This document shows positions 33,155-41,701 of a DNA stretch of 64,000 bases, in pieces; positions within the stretch are counted from its first letter, which is position 1; each line of letters opens with the position of its first letter. The notes under the pieces were generated by a model. The model had not been told where the DNA came from, made no database searches, and was given only the letters and a program-made list of their open reading frames with translations. A program made the translations under genes and the position numbers. Source of the DNA: an uncultured Acidimicrobiaceae bacterium (lineage in GTDB: Bacteria; Actinomycetota; Acidimicrobiia; Spongiisociales; UBA5794); NCBI GenBank assembly GCA_947258375.1, contig CAMYIJ010000013.1:70171-134170 (forward strand). The letters run 5' to 3'.

Positions 33155-34810
33155 TCAATCGCTCCAATCGACCCACGATCCGTAGCCGGGGTGAGCAAAC
33201 CGGTTGGGGATCTCGACGAGGACGGGGCCCCGGACTTCGAGTGCTCGCTCCACGGCGGTGCCGACCTTGGAGAGGTCGTCGACGAATAGTCCCGTGGCTC
33301 CGAATGCGGCCGCCAACGCCACAAAATCCGGGGGTTGGATGTCAACGCCGCTGCGGCGCCCGTAGAGATGGTCCTGGTGGCGTCGCTCCACGCCATAACC
33401 CTCATCGTTGAATACGAGCACGATCACGGAGATGTCATGCTCCACTGCCGTCATCAGATCCTGGATCGTGAACATCACGCCGGCATCACCGATGATGGCG
33501 ACACTCGGCGACTCCGGAACCGCGATCTTGCCGCCGATGGCGGCGGGGAGGGCGAAGCCGAGCGTGCCGAATCCGGAGGGCACGAACCACGTCCTCGGCT
33601 GGAAAGCCGGCCAGTGCGATCGGGCCCAGAATGCCAGCGTTGTCGGATCGTTGAACACCCGGGCATCGTGAGGCAGCGCCTTTCGTATCTGATTGAGCAC
33701 GTCGATCTCAACCGGCGTACCCACGGCGGCGCTGATGCGGCCGGTTGCGTCGGCGACCTCCGCCGCCCGCGAAGCCAACTCGGGTGCCCCGATGGCATCG
33801 AGCCTGGCGAGCAGCAGATCGAGCGAAAGTGCGGCATCGCCAACCACGCCGACGCCGACTCCGTAGTTGCGGCCAATCTCCTCCGGGTCGAGATCGATCT
33901 GGACCATCCGGTCGGGAAGCTGCAACGACCATCCTCCGGTCGGGAAGTAGGAGAACCGTGTGCCGACGGCGACCAGCAAGTCGGACCGCGCCAGCATCTC
34001 ACGCACTGGCAGCTCGTTCCCCCAGTTGCCGACGTGAAGCGGATGCTCCGGCGGGAGAGATCCTTTGCCCGCCTGCGAAGTCAGCACCGGGGCTCCCAGC
34101 CGCTCTGCCAGCCTGAGCAAACCGTCCCCTGCCGCGGCGGCCACCACTCCCCCGCCCGCCCAGATGATCGGTGCTTCTGCTGCGGCAATCGCGGCCGCCG
34201 CCGCCGCGATCTCATCGTCGCCCGGCCGGCGCGGTTCACCTACCGCCGGACCCACCGGCACCGCGCCCGTCGACTGGCGAAACGCCTCGCCGGCGATTTC
34301 GACGAGCGCCGGCCGGGGCCGCCGATTGAGCAGCGCCGCCATAGCGCTGTTGATTGCCCCGGGAATCTCGGAGGCCAGGGTGACCTGGGAAGCGAAATCC
34401 GTGACTGGACGAAAGATCCCGAACTGGTCGCGCAGGTCGTGGAAATAGCCCTTGCCCTTGCGGCGGACATGAGCCGGGTTCTCATTCATCACCTGAAGCA
34501 CCGCGCTGCTGTCGTTGTAGGCCGTCGCCATGGCGGTGACGGTATTGAGAGCACCGGGCCCACCGCTCGTGACGGCAACACCGACGCCGCCGCCTGAACG
34601 CGCGTAGCCGTCGGCCATGAAGACGGCGCCTTGCTCGTGACGCACGTTGATGGCACGAATCCCGGGATGGTCCAGGAATGCGTCGTACACGCCCAAAGTG
34701 TCGACCCCGGGAATCCCGAAGAGCGTGCTCACCCCCTCGGTCTCGAGCGACTCAACAAGCAGTTTGGCTCCACTTCGTTTTGTGATGTTTGACCTCCTGG
34801 TCGAAGGCAT
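33155..34810 (-). CDS. thiamine diphosphate-dependent enzyme (acetolactate synthase-like)
   Basis: A 551-residue ThDP enzyme with the catalytic Glu in VRHEQGAVFMADGYAR, the AVTSGGPGALNT loop and the cofactor motif GDAGVMFTIQDL ending in FNDEGYG. It resembles the large catalytic subunit of acetolactate synthase and related 2-oxoacid decarboxylases, but no regulatory subunit is adjacent. The first ATG lacks a ribosome site, whereas a strong AGGAGG lies inside the frame 6 nt before an ATC codon (Ile9), so the true N-terminus may be shorter. It is the last gene of a minus operon behind an MFS transporter and an ABC ATPase. Confidence 0.86.
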   Translation of the reverse strand: MPSTRRSNITKRSGAKLLVESLETEGVSTLFGIPGVDTLGVYDAFLDHPGIRAINVRHEQGAVFMADGYARSGGGVGVAVTSGGPGALNTVTAMATAYNDSSAVLQVMNENPAHVRRKGKGYFHDLRDQFGIFRPVTDFASQVTLASEIPGAINSAMAALLNRRPRPALVEIAGEAFRQSTGAVPVGPAVGEPRRPGDDEIAAAAAAIAAAEAPIIWAGGGVVAAAAGDGLLRLAERLGAPVLTSQAGKGSLPPEHPLHVGNWGNELPVREMLARSDLLVAVGTRFSYFPTGGWSLQLPDRMVQIDLDPEEIGRNYGVGVGVVGDAALSLDLLLARLDAIGAPELASRAAEVADATGRISAAVGTPVEIDVLNQIRKALPHDARVFNDPTTLAFWARSHWPAFQPRTWFVPSGFGTLGFALPAAIGGKIAVPESPSVAIIGDAGVMFTIQDLMTAVEHDISVIVLVFNDEGYGVERRHQDHLYGRRSGVDIQPPDFVALAAAFGATGLFVDDLSKVGTAVERALEVRGPVLVEIPNRFAHPGYGSWVDWSD

Positions 34811-34833
34811 TATGCAGGTTCAACTCTGACCGC

Positions 34834-36006
34834 TCATGCCGCGTTGTGGGACTCCAGCTTTCGACCCCCCATGTGAAGAAGCATTGCCGACACCGAGGAC
34901 ATCGCGGCGACGAACGACCATGCCAACGAGTAGCCGCCCCGCTCCACCAGCAACCCGAAAAGGAACGGTCCGGCAATGCCGCCGGCGTACATGCCCGTTG
35001 CCACTATGCCGGTGGCCACCGCCGGAGCGGTAGGACTGCGGACGACGACGGCGAAGTTGAACAGCCCTGGCCAGCCCCATCCGGTGATGAAGACGACGAT
35101 GGTGGCGACCGCTACCGGCCAGAGACTCGGGGCGCGACCCAATAGGAAGTACGCGACCGCACCGACACCCGCCAGCCCGGTGAGCAGCGGGAAGTGGCCG
35201 GCGTGCCAGCGGCCCCCGACCCACCCCCATCCGATGCGGCCGGCGATGCCGGCGACACTGCCGATCGCCAGCAACGTGCCCGCCACCCCGGGGCTGATAC
35301 CGGCGGCGACGACAGACTCGACATAAAACGCGGCAATCGAGCTTCCGCCGACGACGGCACAAGCGGCCCCTGCCGCCAGAACCATCAGCGGCGCCGTCGC
35401 CACGACGCCACCGGACCGCCGCACCGGCGGTGGCACCGCTTTGGCGCCACGGCCGGACAGCATCAGGGGCAGTGCGATAGCCCCCACCATGACGAACGCC
35501 CACCGCCAGCCGACGGTCAAGCCGATGGCCGGAACCGAGGTACCCGCCAACAAGGTTGCAAAGGGGCCCGAGGACTGCTTCAACCCGAAGGCCACCCCCT
35601 GGCGGCGTAGCGGCACGTCGCGGGCGACTACCAGGTTCGACGCCGGCATGGCAAAACCGTTGGCCGATCCGGCAACGATCATGAGGATCAGCAGCGCCCC
35701 CCACGAACGCCCGAAGGCGGCGATACCGAACATGGAGACTGCGGTCAGGGCCGCCCCCGCGGCGACCCCCTTCCTGCCACCGACCCGTTCGGTCAATCGC
35801 CCACCCGGCACGGACATCACTGTCGATGACGCGTAGTAGGCCGAGGCGAGCAGCCCGAGCAGAGCTTCCGAGAAGCCGAGTTCAGCGCGGATGAAAACTG
35901 CAAGGGCGCCCAGCAAGAACACCGGGATCGCGCCGAGCGTTATCGACAGGGTGGCGAGCGCCAGAGCCCGCGAAGCGCCGGACTCGACGGGACTGTCCAC
36001 CCTCAC
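34834..36006 (-). CDS. MFS transporter
   Basis: A 390-residue, twelve-helix major facilitator protein with the loop motif GGRLTERVGGRKGV after the second helix and a glycine-rich fifth helix. The GTG start is set by the GTGA overlap with the upstream ABC ATPase stop; 23 bp separate its end from the ThDP gene. Its profile resembles uptake or export carriers for organic acids, but no substrate motif is visible. Co-translation with an ABC ATPase that has no permease of its own is odd. Confidence 0.85.
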   Translation of the reverse strand: MRVDSPVESGASRALALATLSITLGAIPVFLLGALAVFIRAELGFSEALLGLLASAYYASSTVMSVPGGRLTERVGGRKGVAAGAALTAVSMFGIAAFGRSWGALLILMIVAGSANGFAMPASNLVVARDVPLRRQGVAFGLKQSSGPFATLLAGTSVPAIGLTVGWRWAFVMVGAIALPLMLSGRGAKAVPPPVRRSGGVVATAPLMVLAAGAACAVVGGSSIAAFYVESVVAAGISPGVAGTLLAIGSVAGIAGRIGWGWVGGRWHAGHFPLLTGLAGVGAVAYFLLGRAPSLWPVAVATIVVFITGWGWPGLFNFAVVVRSPTAPAVATGIVATGMYAGGIAGPFLFGLLVERGGYSLAWSFVAAMSSVSAMLLHMGGRKLESHNAA

Positions 36007-36758
36007 TGCGAGGCGCGATCGAGTACATCCCAAATGCGTGCGATCGCAGCCCGCGCGCCCGGCGCGGTGAGCGCGTCTGCGGTCCGGGGCCGCGCTACGT
36101 CGACCTCGACGGTCTCGACGATGTGTGCCGGAGCGCGCGACATCACCGAGACGCGATCTGCAAGCAGCACCGCTTCCTCGATGTCGTGGGTGACCAACAG
36201 ATACGTTCGGGGATCAAGCTGCCAGTGCGTCTCGAATTCCTCCCGCAGCTGCCGTGCCGCCAGGGCGTCGAGGTGGGTGAAGGGCTCATCGAGGAGCATG
36301 ACATCGGCGTCGTAGGCCAGGGCACGCCCGATCCCCACCCGGGTCTGCTGTCCCCGCGACAGGGTGCCCGGCAGACGATCGGTGAGACGCCCCAGCCCGA
36401 CGCGCTGCGCGGTGAAGTCACGCACCTTGGAGTAGAGGCCGCGCCGTGCCTCGTCGAACTCGATCCCGATGCCGAGGTTGCGTCCCACCGTCCACCACGG
36501 GATCAGCGTCGGGTCCTGGAAGACCAGCGCCCGGACCTGGGCATGGCGGCGGGGACCGACGAATCGGATCTCCCCACGGGTCGGCTTCTCCAGCCCGGCA
36601 AGAAGGCGCAGCAAGGTCGACTTGCCGCATCCGCTGGGACCGACGATGGCGTGCACCGACTCGGACTCGACTCGCAGATCGCAGCGATCGAGCACATGGG
36701 TGACTTCACGATTCTTGTCCGAATACGAGAAGCCGACCGAGTCGATGACCACTTGCAT
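36003..36758 (-). CDS. ABC transporter ATP-binding protein (taurine/nitrate/sulfonate type)
   Basis: A 251-residue ATPase with Walker A GPSGCGKST, Q-loop FQDPTLIPWW, signature LSRGQ, Walker B VMLLDEP and the H-loop THD. The LIPWWTV sequence after the Q-loop is typical of the SsuB/TauB/NrtD group. It is divergent from a complete importer of the same class at 36949-40877, which has its own ATPase. It may therefore be a second or alternative ATPase for that system. It is the first gene of the minus operon and is coupled by GTGA to the MFS gene. Confidence 0.9.
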   Translation of the reverse strand: MQVVIDSVGFSYSDKNREVTHVLDRCDLRVESESVHAIVGPSGCGKSTLLRLLAGLEKPTRGEIRFVGPRRHAQVRALVFQDPTLIPWWTVGRNLGIGIEFDEARRGLYSKVRDFTAQRVGLGRLTDRLPGTLSRGQQTRVGIGRALAYDADVMLLDEPFTHLDALAARQLREEFETHWQLDPRTYLLVTHDIEEAVLLADRVSVMSRAPAHIVETVEVDVARPRTADALTAPGARAAIARIWDVLDRASQ

Positions 36759-36845
36759 CAGCGAATCCGCCCGACCGTCATCCAGGCTTCAACCGGGCAG
36801 TATGGGGCTCGAACCAAAAACGACATGCATTCGACATGGTATCTC

Positions 36846-36859
36846 ATGTATATTGCATG
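36846..36859. promoter_or_regulatory. AT-rich palindromic element in the divergent ABC promoter
   Basis: ATGTATATTGCATG, flanked by additional ATGCAT and CGACATG words, lies in the 190-bp gap between the divergent ATPase and binding-protein genes. It contains a TATATT -10-like hexamer. Read on the minus strand it gives TGCAATATACAT, similar to the element in the 3.6-kb divergent promoter and to the GTATAC sites near 58.8 kb. It is a candidate operator-promoter core. Confidence 0.4.
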
Positions 36860-36948
36860 ATCTCGATCGTATGCGGTGGGCCCGTATCCGATCGCGGTAG
36901 ATCACCGCAGCTGCGGTGGCTCCGAATAAACAGAGGAGGAAGATCACT

Positions 36949-38169
36949 GTGAGACGGATTAAATGGTTTGCCGTCCTTGCGGCACTGGTACTCGTGGCTG
37001 CAGCATGCGGCGACAGCACCAGCGACGAACCGGCTGGCTTGAGCGAGGCAGACGTACAGGCACAAATCGATGCCGCGGTCCAGGCGGTGCGCGACGAAGC
37101 GGCGGCGGCGCCAGGCGGCGTATCCCAGGCGGAGCTGGACGCCGCAGTCGAGAAGGCGGCCGCGGACGCCAAGGCTGCCGCAGAGGCAGCTGCCGCTGAC
37201 GCCGCCATGGGCGGCGAACCGTCGATTATCAGGTTCGCGTTCGCGCCGGACCCGGCGTGGGACTTCCTCGTCGACACCGGCACGCTCGAGATCTGGGAGG
37301 TCGAGAACAACATCAAGATCGTGGCCAGCTCCACGTGGGATGAGTTCACGTACTTCGCTGGCGGTCACGGCGACATCGTGTCGATGGGCACTCAGGAGAT
37401 CCCGGTGCTCGAGACCGAAACGTCGATCGATACTGTCACCTTCGGCAAGTACAACTTCCAGCGCTCGCCGATGATGCGTCGCGCCGGCGACACGTACGAG
37501 ACTCTCGCCGACATCCCGGTTGGCTCCAAGATTTGTGTGAGCAGCCCGGTGTCGAACACGGGCTTCTGGACCGTTGCCGCCAACGAGCTGCACGGACTGG
37601 ATTACCGCGTTGGTGGCGGTGACTACGACCTGATCGTCAACGACCACTTCGTGAACCCCACGAACCTGCTCCGCGGCGACTGTGAAGCCGCAGTCGTGAT
37701 TCCAGAGGCGGCGGCTCCGCACCTCCGTAAGGGCGATATCGAGCTGATGTACAACGGGCTGATGCCGTTCCAGCTCTACAGCACGTTCTCCGGGATCGAC
37801 GACGGGGAGAACCACGTGCTATCGAACCTGTTCACCGCTACCGAGGAGTGGTTTGACAGCCACCCCATCGAGGTGAAGGCGTTCCTGGCACTGTGGCAGG
37901 AAGGTGTCGACCTGTGGAACGCCAACCAGGCTCAGATCATCGAGTCCTATCCGGAGCACTTCTCGGTGGAATCTGCTGAGGACACCGAGTGGATGATCGA
38001 ATTCATGGACGGTGACAGCGACTGGTTCGTTGAGTCCGTGTACCTCGATGATGCCTGGGTAGAGGCAGAGGTCCTGATATACGACCTGATGGTGAAGCTC
38101 CACCCGGACAACCCGAACGGGCTGCCGGCGGACTACGGCGCACCCCGATTCGAGTCGGTGGCCCCGTAA
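36949..38169 (+). CDS. ABC transporter substrate-binding lipoprotein
   Basis: A 406-residue exported lipoprotein. The signal helix WFAVLAALVLVAAAC ends in a lipobox-like AAAC with the lipidated Cys at about residue 17. An Ala/Glu-rich, coiled-coil-like linker spans residues 27-75, and the two-lobe binding domain follows. The binding domain resembles the NMT1/SsuA-type proteins of taurine, nitrate and pyrimidine importers. The GTG start follows GAGGAGGAAG. The linker is unusual for the family and may hold the receptor away from the membrane. The ligand is unknown. It is the first gene of a four-gene importer operon. Confidence 0.85.
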   Translation: MRRIKWFAVLAALVLVAAACGDSTSDEPAGLSEADVQAQIDAAVQAVRDEAAAAPGGVSQAELDAAVEKAAADAKAAAEAAAADAAMGGEPSIIRFAFAPDPAWDFLVDTGTLEIWEVENNIKIVASSTWDEFTYFAGGHGDIVSMGTQEIPVLETETSIDTVTFGKYNFQRSPMMRRAGDTYETLADIPVGSKICVSSPVSNTGFWTVAANELHGLDYRVGGGDYDLIVNDHFVNPTNLLRGDCEAAVVIPEAAAPHLRKGDIELMYNGLMPFQLYSTFSGIDDGENHVLSNLFTATEEWFDSHPIEVKAFLALWQEGVDLWNANQAQIIESYPEHFSVESAEDTEWMIEFMDGDSDWFVESVYLDDAWVEAEVLIYDLMVKLHPDNPNGLPADYGAPRFESVAP

Positions 38170-38196
38170 CAGGAACCGTTGACTAACGACTGAGTA

Positions 38197-38234
38197 GATA
38201 TCGGGTGTCGGCACTCCGGCCGGCACCCGATATC
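38197..38234 (+). other. 15-bp-stem hairpin between binding-protein and permease genes
   Basis: GATATCGGGTGTCGG and CCGGCACCCGATATC form a 15-bp stem with one G-U pair and an 8-base loop, 28 bp after the binding-protein stop. No U-tract follows, so it is not a classical terminator. In many ABC operons such hairpins protect the upstream mRNA from 3' exonucleases and raise binding protein over permease. That role is inferred. Confidence 0.7.
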
Positions 38235-38276
38235 CGACCACCTACTGAAGCTTGATCCGAACGAGGACGACACATT

Positions 38277-39113
38277 GTGGTGACACCTGTCATTGAGGAA
38301 CAGACCAGCCGAACCACCGAGGAGGAACTCGCCAAACAGGCGCGGCGCAAGGAACTCATCAGCCGCTGGTTCTGGCGGATCATGGGCTACGTGGTCTTTC
38401 TCGGACTCTGGGAGTTCGCCTCAGGGCGGGTCCTGGAGGAAAACTTGCTCCCGGGCCCGATCCGCGTCTTCCAGACGCTCGGCGATTTGTGGGCGGACGG
38501 CACGGTACTGCCCGCCTTCGGGGCCACGCTGACCCGCCTATTCATCGGGTTTGGCCTCTCCTTCCTCGTCGGGACGATCGTCGGCGTCATCTCCCAGAAC
38601 CGGTGGTGGGACGGGTTCTTCAAAGACGCCACCATCATCTCGCTCACCGCCCCCGGCCTGATCTGGGTCCTGATCACGGCTGTCATCTTCGGCAACCGCA
38701 TTTACGGCCCCCTGATCGCCATCATCCTCACGACTTTCGGGCTTGTCACGATCAACGTGTACGAAGGAGTGCGATCGCTCCCCAAAGACCTCATCGACAT
38801 GGGGAAAGCCTTCCACGTGCCGAACGCGGGGATACAGCGCAATGTCGTTCTACCGCACCTGGCCCCCTTCCTATTCACCGGCCTGCGGTTCGGCTTCTCG
38901 ATTGCCTGGAAGGTAACCGTGCTCACCGAGATCTTCGCTTCATCGTCGGGCATCGGTTTCCAGATGCGGATAGCGCAGACGCTGTTCAAGCAGGACGAGG
39001 TTCTGACCTGGATCCTGTTGTTCTTCTTCTTTGCATTGTTCCTGGAGAAGGTCGTGCTGCAAGCCTTCGAGCGACGGTACTTCCGGTGGCGGCAAGCCGT
39101 CGAGGCGGCATAG
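38277..39113 (+). CDS. ABC transporter permease
   Basis: A 278-residue inner-membrane permease with about six helices and the EAA-loop-like segment EGVRSLPKDLIDMGKAFHV, which contacts the ATPase. This is the family fold of SsuC/TauC. The start is a tandem GTG-GTG after GAGGA. An N-terminal 30-residue cytoplasmic lead is charged. It is followed 10 bp later by a second permease, so the channel is a heterodimer, which differs from the homodimeric permease of most taurine or sulfonate systems. Confidence 0.9.
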   Translation: MVTPVIEEQTSRTTEEELAKQARRKELISRWFWRIMGYVVFLGLWEFASGRVLEENLLPGPIRVFQTLGDLWADGTVLPAFGATLTRLFIGFGLSFLVGTIVGVISQNRWWDGFFKDATIISLTAPGLIWVLITAVIFGNRIYGPLIAIILTTFGLVTINVYEGVRSLPKDLIDMGKAFHVPNAGIQRNVVLPHLAPFLFTGLRFGFSIAWKVTVLTEIFASSSGIGFQMRIAQTLFKQDEVLTWILLFFFFALFLEKVVLQAFERRYFRWRQAVEAA

Positions 39114-39123
39114 GGGAGATGTC

Positions 39124-40122
39124 ATGGCTGTAACAAATGCAAAAACAACTGAAGAAACCCCAACCGGCCCAACGAAGCGCGCCGGAGGAATCATGACGGT
39201 CCTCACCACGCCGAGGTTCGCCCGGCTGTTGTTCCCCGTGGCTGTTATCGCGTTCTGGTATGCCGGCGTGGCGGTCATCAAGGCTGTGTGGCCCTTCGCC
39301 GTCGACGTCTTGCCTCTGCCTCAAGAGGTGGTTGGGGCCATGTGGGGTGAACTGATTGATCCCTTCGTCGAAGGCAAGGACGCCCCCACGCGAGACAACG
39401 TCTACTTGACGTTTGCGATATCTCTATACCGGCTCTTGGTGGGCTTCCTCATCGCGATGGTGGTCGGCACAATCATCGGCCTCGGGATGGGGCTGTCGAA
39501 GGCGGTCGACGCCTTCTTCCACGATTGGGTGATGGCGGTCCTCGCTATGCCGGCGCTGGGATGGGCACTCTTCATCAGCCTCGTCTTCGGGTTTGGCCAC
39601 ACCGGCCCGATCCTCGCCGTGATCCTGACGGGAATCCCGTTCGTGATCGTCAACGTGCGAGAAGGAGTGCGCAACACCCCGCGCGAGCTGTTCGACATGG
39701 CCCGCGCCTTCGGGGTGAAGCAGAATCGAACCACCCGCCACGTGCTGGTACCGGCGATGATGCCGTTCTTCTTTGCGGCAATCCGCTACGCCTTCTCCAT
39801 CGGGTGGAAAGGTCTCGTCATCACCGAGGTGTTCGGAGGTCAGGACGGGGCCGGATGGACCCTCAAGTTCTATTACGACGCCCACCGCGCCCATGGCGTC
39901 GTGGGGTACGCCGCATTCTTCATCATCTTTGCGCTGCTGCTCGAGAGGTTTGTATTTGAACGCTGGTCGCGACGCGTGTTCAGGTGGCGACCCGACGCCG
40001 GGGCGATGGAAAACGTAGAGCAAGCGTTCGATGTGGCGGGTGCAGAGGGTGCCATGGCGGCTTCAGCCTTCATTACCGCGGAGAACCTCGACGATTTCAC
40101 AGACGAACATAAGGATCAATAG
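39124..40122 (+). CDS. ABC transporter permease
   Basis: A 332-residue second permease with about six helices and the coupling loop EGVRNTPRELFDMARAFGV. A C-terminal cytoplasmic tail of about 50 residues is rich in Ala, Glu and Asp. The ATG follows GGGGAGATGTC. It pairs with the preceding permease. The tail is absent from the first permease and could interact with the ATPase or with another partner. Substrate identity depends on the binding protein and is unknown. Confidence 0.9.
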   Translation: MAVTNAKTTEETPTGPTKRAGGIMTVLTTPRFARLLFPVAVIAFWYAGVAVIKAVWPFAVDVLPLPQEVVGAMWGELIDPFVEGKDAPTRDNVYLTFAISLYRLLVGFLIAMVVGTIIGLGMGLSKAVDAFFHDWVMAVLAMPALGWALFISLVFGFGHTGPILAVILTGIPFVIVNVREGVRNTPRELFDMARAFGVKQNRTTRHVLVPAMMPFFFAAIRYAFSIGWKGLVITEVFGGQDGAGWTLKFYYDAHRAHGVVGYAAFFIIFALLLERFVFERWSRRVFRWRPDAGAMENVEQAFDVAGAEGAMAASAFITAENLDDFTDEHKDQ

Positions 40123-40133
40123 GGAGTAAATGA

Positions 40134-40877
40134 ATGGCTGATATCAAGGTCGAGCACCTACACAAAGAGTTCGGTCTCGGGGACGACAAGGTCGTCGCTC
40201 TCGAAGACGTCAACCTCGAGATCTCAGGCCACGTGTTCGTTTCGATCGTTGGCCCCTCAGGATGTGGCAAATCGACCCTGCTGAACATCATGAGCCAGAT
40301 CGAGACCCCCACTTCTGGAATCGTTTCGATCACACAGGACAACCGAGAGGCGCTGCGCGGCTACGTTTTCCAAGCGGCTCGCTTGCTGCCGTGGCGCACC
40401 GTCATGGACAATCTGCTCTTCGTCCAAGACGACCCGGGCGACGCGGCAACCCAGGAGCGCTGCCAACGTTATCTCGACATGGTGCAGCTCGGCGACAAGA
40501 CCGAGAAGTTCCCGGGCGAGCTGTCCGGCGGCATGCAGCAGCGGGTCGGAATCGCTCGTGCCTTCTCCGTGGAACCAGATGTTCTGTTCATGGACGAGCC
40601 TTTCAGCCACCTGGACGCCATCACCGCCCGCACCCTGCGGGCCGAGCTCCACGAGATGTGGAAAGCGACCGGAAAGACGATCGTCTTCGTAACCCACGAT
40701 GTCGGCGAAGCCGTCGAGCTGTCCAACCGGATCGTGGTCTTCAGCAAGGGCGGCACGCTCGAAGACGACATCACGATCGACCTGCCCTTCCCAAGAGATC
40801 CCGCCGACGAGAAGGTGGCCGTCAACAAGGCCGCCGTGCTGAAGAAGTTCGAGGAACTCGACCTCGTCGCGACGTAG
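40134..40877 (+). CDS. ABC transporter ATP-binding protein
   Basis: A 247-residue ATPase with GPSGCGKST, FQAARLLPWRTV (Q-loop of the nitrate/taurine group), LSGGMQQRVGIARA, VLFMDEP and VTHDVGEA. It completes the importer with the preceding binding protein and two permeases, 11 bp after the second permease. The nearby divergent ATPase at 36003 is a distant paralogue. About 100 bp after its stop comes a GntR gene that may control the operon. That gap holds no obvious terminator. Confidence 0.93.
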   Translation: MADIKVEHLHKEFGLGDDKVVALEDVNLEISGHVFVSIVGPSGCGKSTLLNIMSQIETPTSGIVSITQDNREALRGYVFQAARLLPWRTVMDNLLFVQDDPGDAATQERCQRYLDMVQLGDKTEKFPGELSGGMQQRVGIARAFSVEPDVLFMDEPFSHLDAITARTLRAELHEMWKATGKTIVFVTHDVGEAVELSNRIVVFSKGGTLEDDITIDLPFPRDPADEKVAVNKAAVLKKFEELDLVAT

Positions 40878-40974
40878 CCAACAGCAACCATCCGGGGGTA
40901 GACGGGTGGCCGAGCCGCCGCCGACCTATCCGGGTGTGGGGACTTTTAATGATCGCCAGTAGAAGCCGCAGAAG

Positions 40975-41673
40975 ATGACGAACGACGTAGCCGCGATCGT
41001 CGAGCTTGTGGCCCGAACGACGTACTCAGGGCGGCGCACCGTCCACAACTACGTGCTCGAGACGCTGCGGCGCGCCATCCTCGATGGACAGCTCACGAGC
41101 GGCACCCGGCTCGTCCAATCGGAGATCGCCGAAGCGCTCGATGTCAGCACTACCCCGGTGCGCGAGGCTCTGCGCGACCTGGCGGCTGAGGGGCTGATCC
41201 GGCTGGACGCCCACCGCGGAGGCGTTGTTCAGGAGCTGTCGCTGAGCGAGCTGCGAGAGATCTACGAGCTGCGAGTGCTACTCGAACCGGAAGCGCTGCG
41301 ACGCGCCTGGCCCCACGTCACCGATGAGATCATCGACGAGGTGGCCGACCTCCACGAGCGGATGAACGGGGTCCTGAGTCCGTCGGACTGGGTTGAGCTC
41401 AACACCGGGTTCCACGGAAAGATCCTCGAACTCGCCCCGTCGCCTCGCCTGTTGCTGATTCTCGACGGACTGGTGGCGCCGTGGGTCATGTACGTGAGCG
41501 CGGCATTGATGACGGATCCACAGAACCAGCAGCGGGCCGCCGAAGGGCACGATCAGATCCTGGCGGCGCTCCGCCGGCGCGACCTCGATGCCGCAATCGC
41601 GGCTTCAATCGAACACCTCGGCATCACGTGGCGGACCCTGGCAGCGTCACTCGAGGAACAGGTGTCACTCTAG
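40975..41673 (+). CDS. GntR family regulator, FCD domain
   Basis: A 232-residue regulator with an N-terminal winged helix (residues about 25-85, containing SEIAEALDVSTTPVREALRD) and a C-terminal FCD helical effector domain. FCD regulators usually bind carboxylic acids and a metal. It is close to the GntR at 42819 in sequence and spacing of motifs, so the two are paralogues. Located directly after the ABC importer, it likely responds to the imported compound. The start has only a weak AGAAG ribosome site. Confidence 0.93.
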   Translation: MTNDVAAIVELVARTTYSGRRTVHNYVLETLRRAILDGQLTSGTRLVQSEIAEALDVSTTPVREALRDLAAEGLIRLDAHRGGVVQELSLSELREIYELRVLLEPEALRRAWPHVTDEIIDEVADLHERMNGVLSPSDWVELNTGFHGKILELAPSPRLLLILDGLVAPWVMYVSAALMTDPQNQQRAAEGHDQILAALRRRDLDAAIAASIEHLGITWRTLAASLEEQVSL

Positions 41674-41701
41674 GAGCCACCTGGACCCCGGCGTTGGCGC
41701 T

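Noticed and set aside
33335..34597. Plus-strand 420-codon frame opposite the ThDP enzyme
   Set aside because: It is an antisense shadow with compositional bias and no domain, while the minus-strand frame has complete ThDP motifs.
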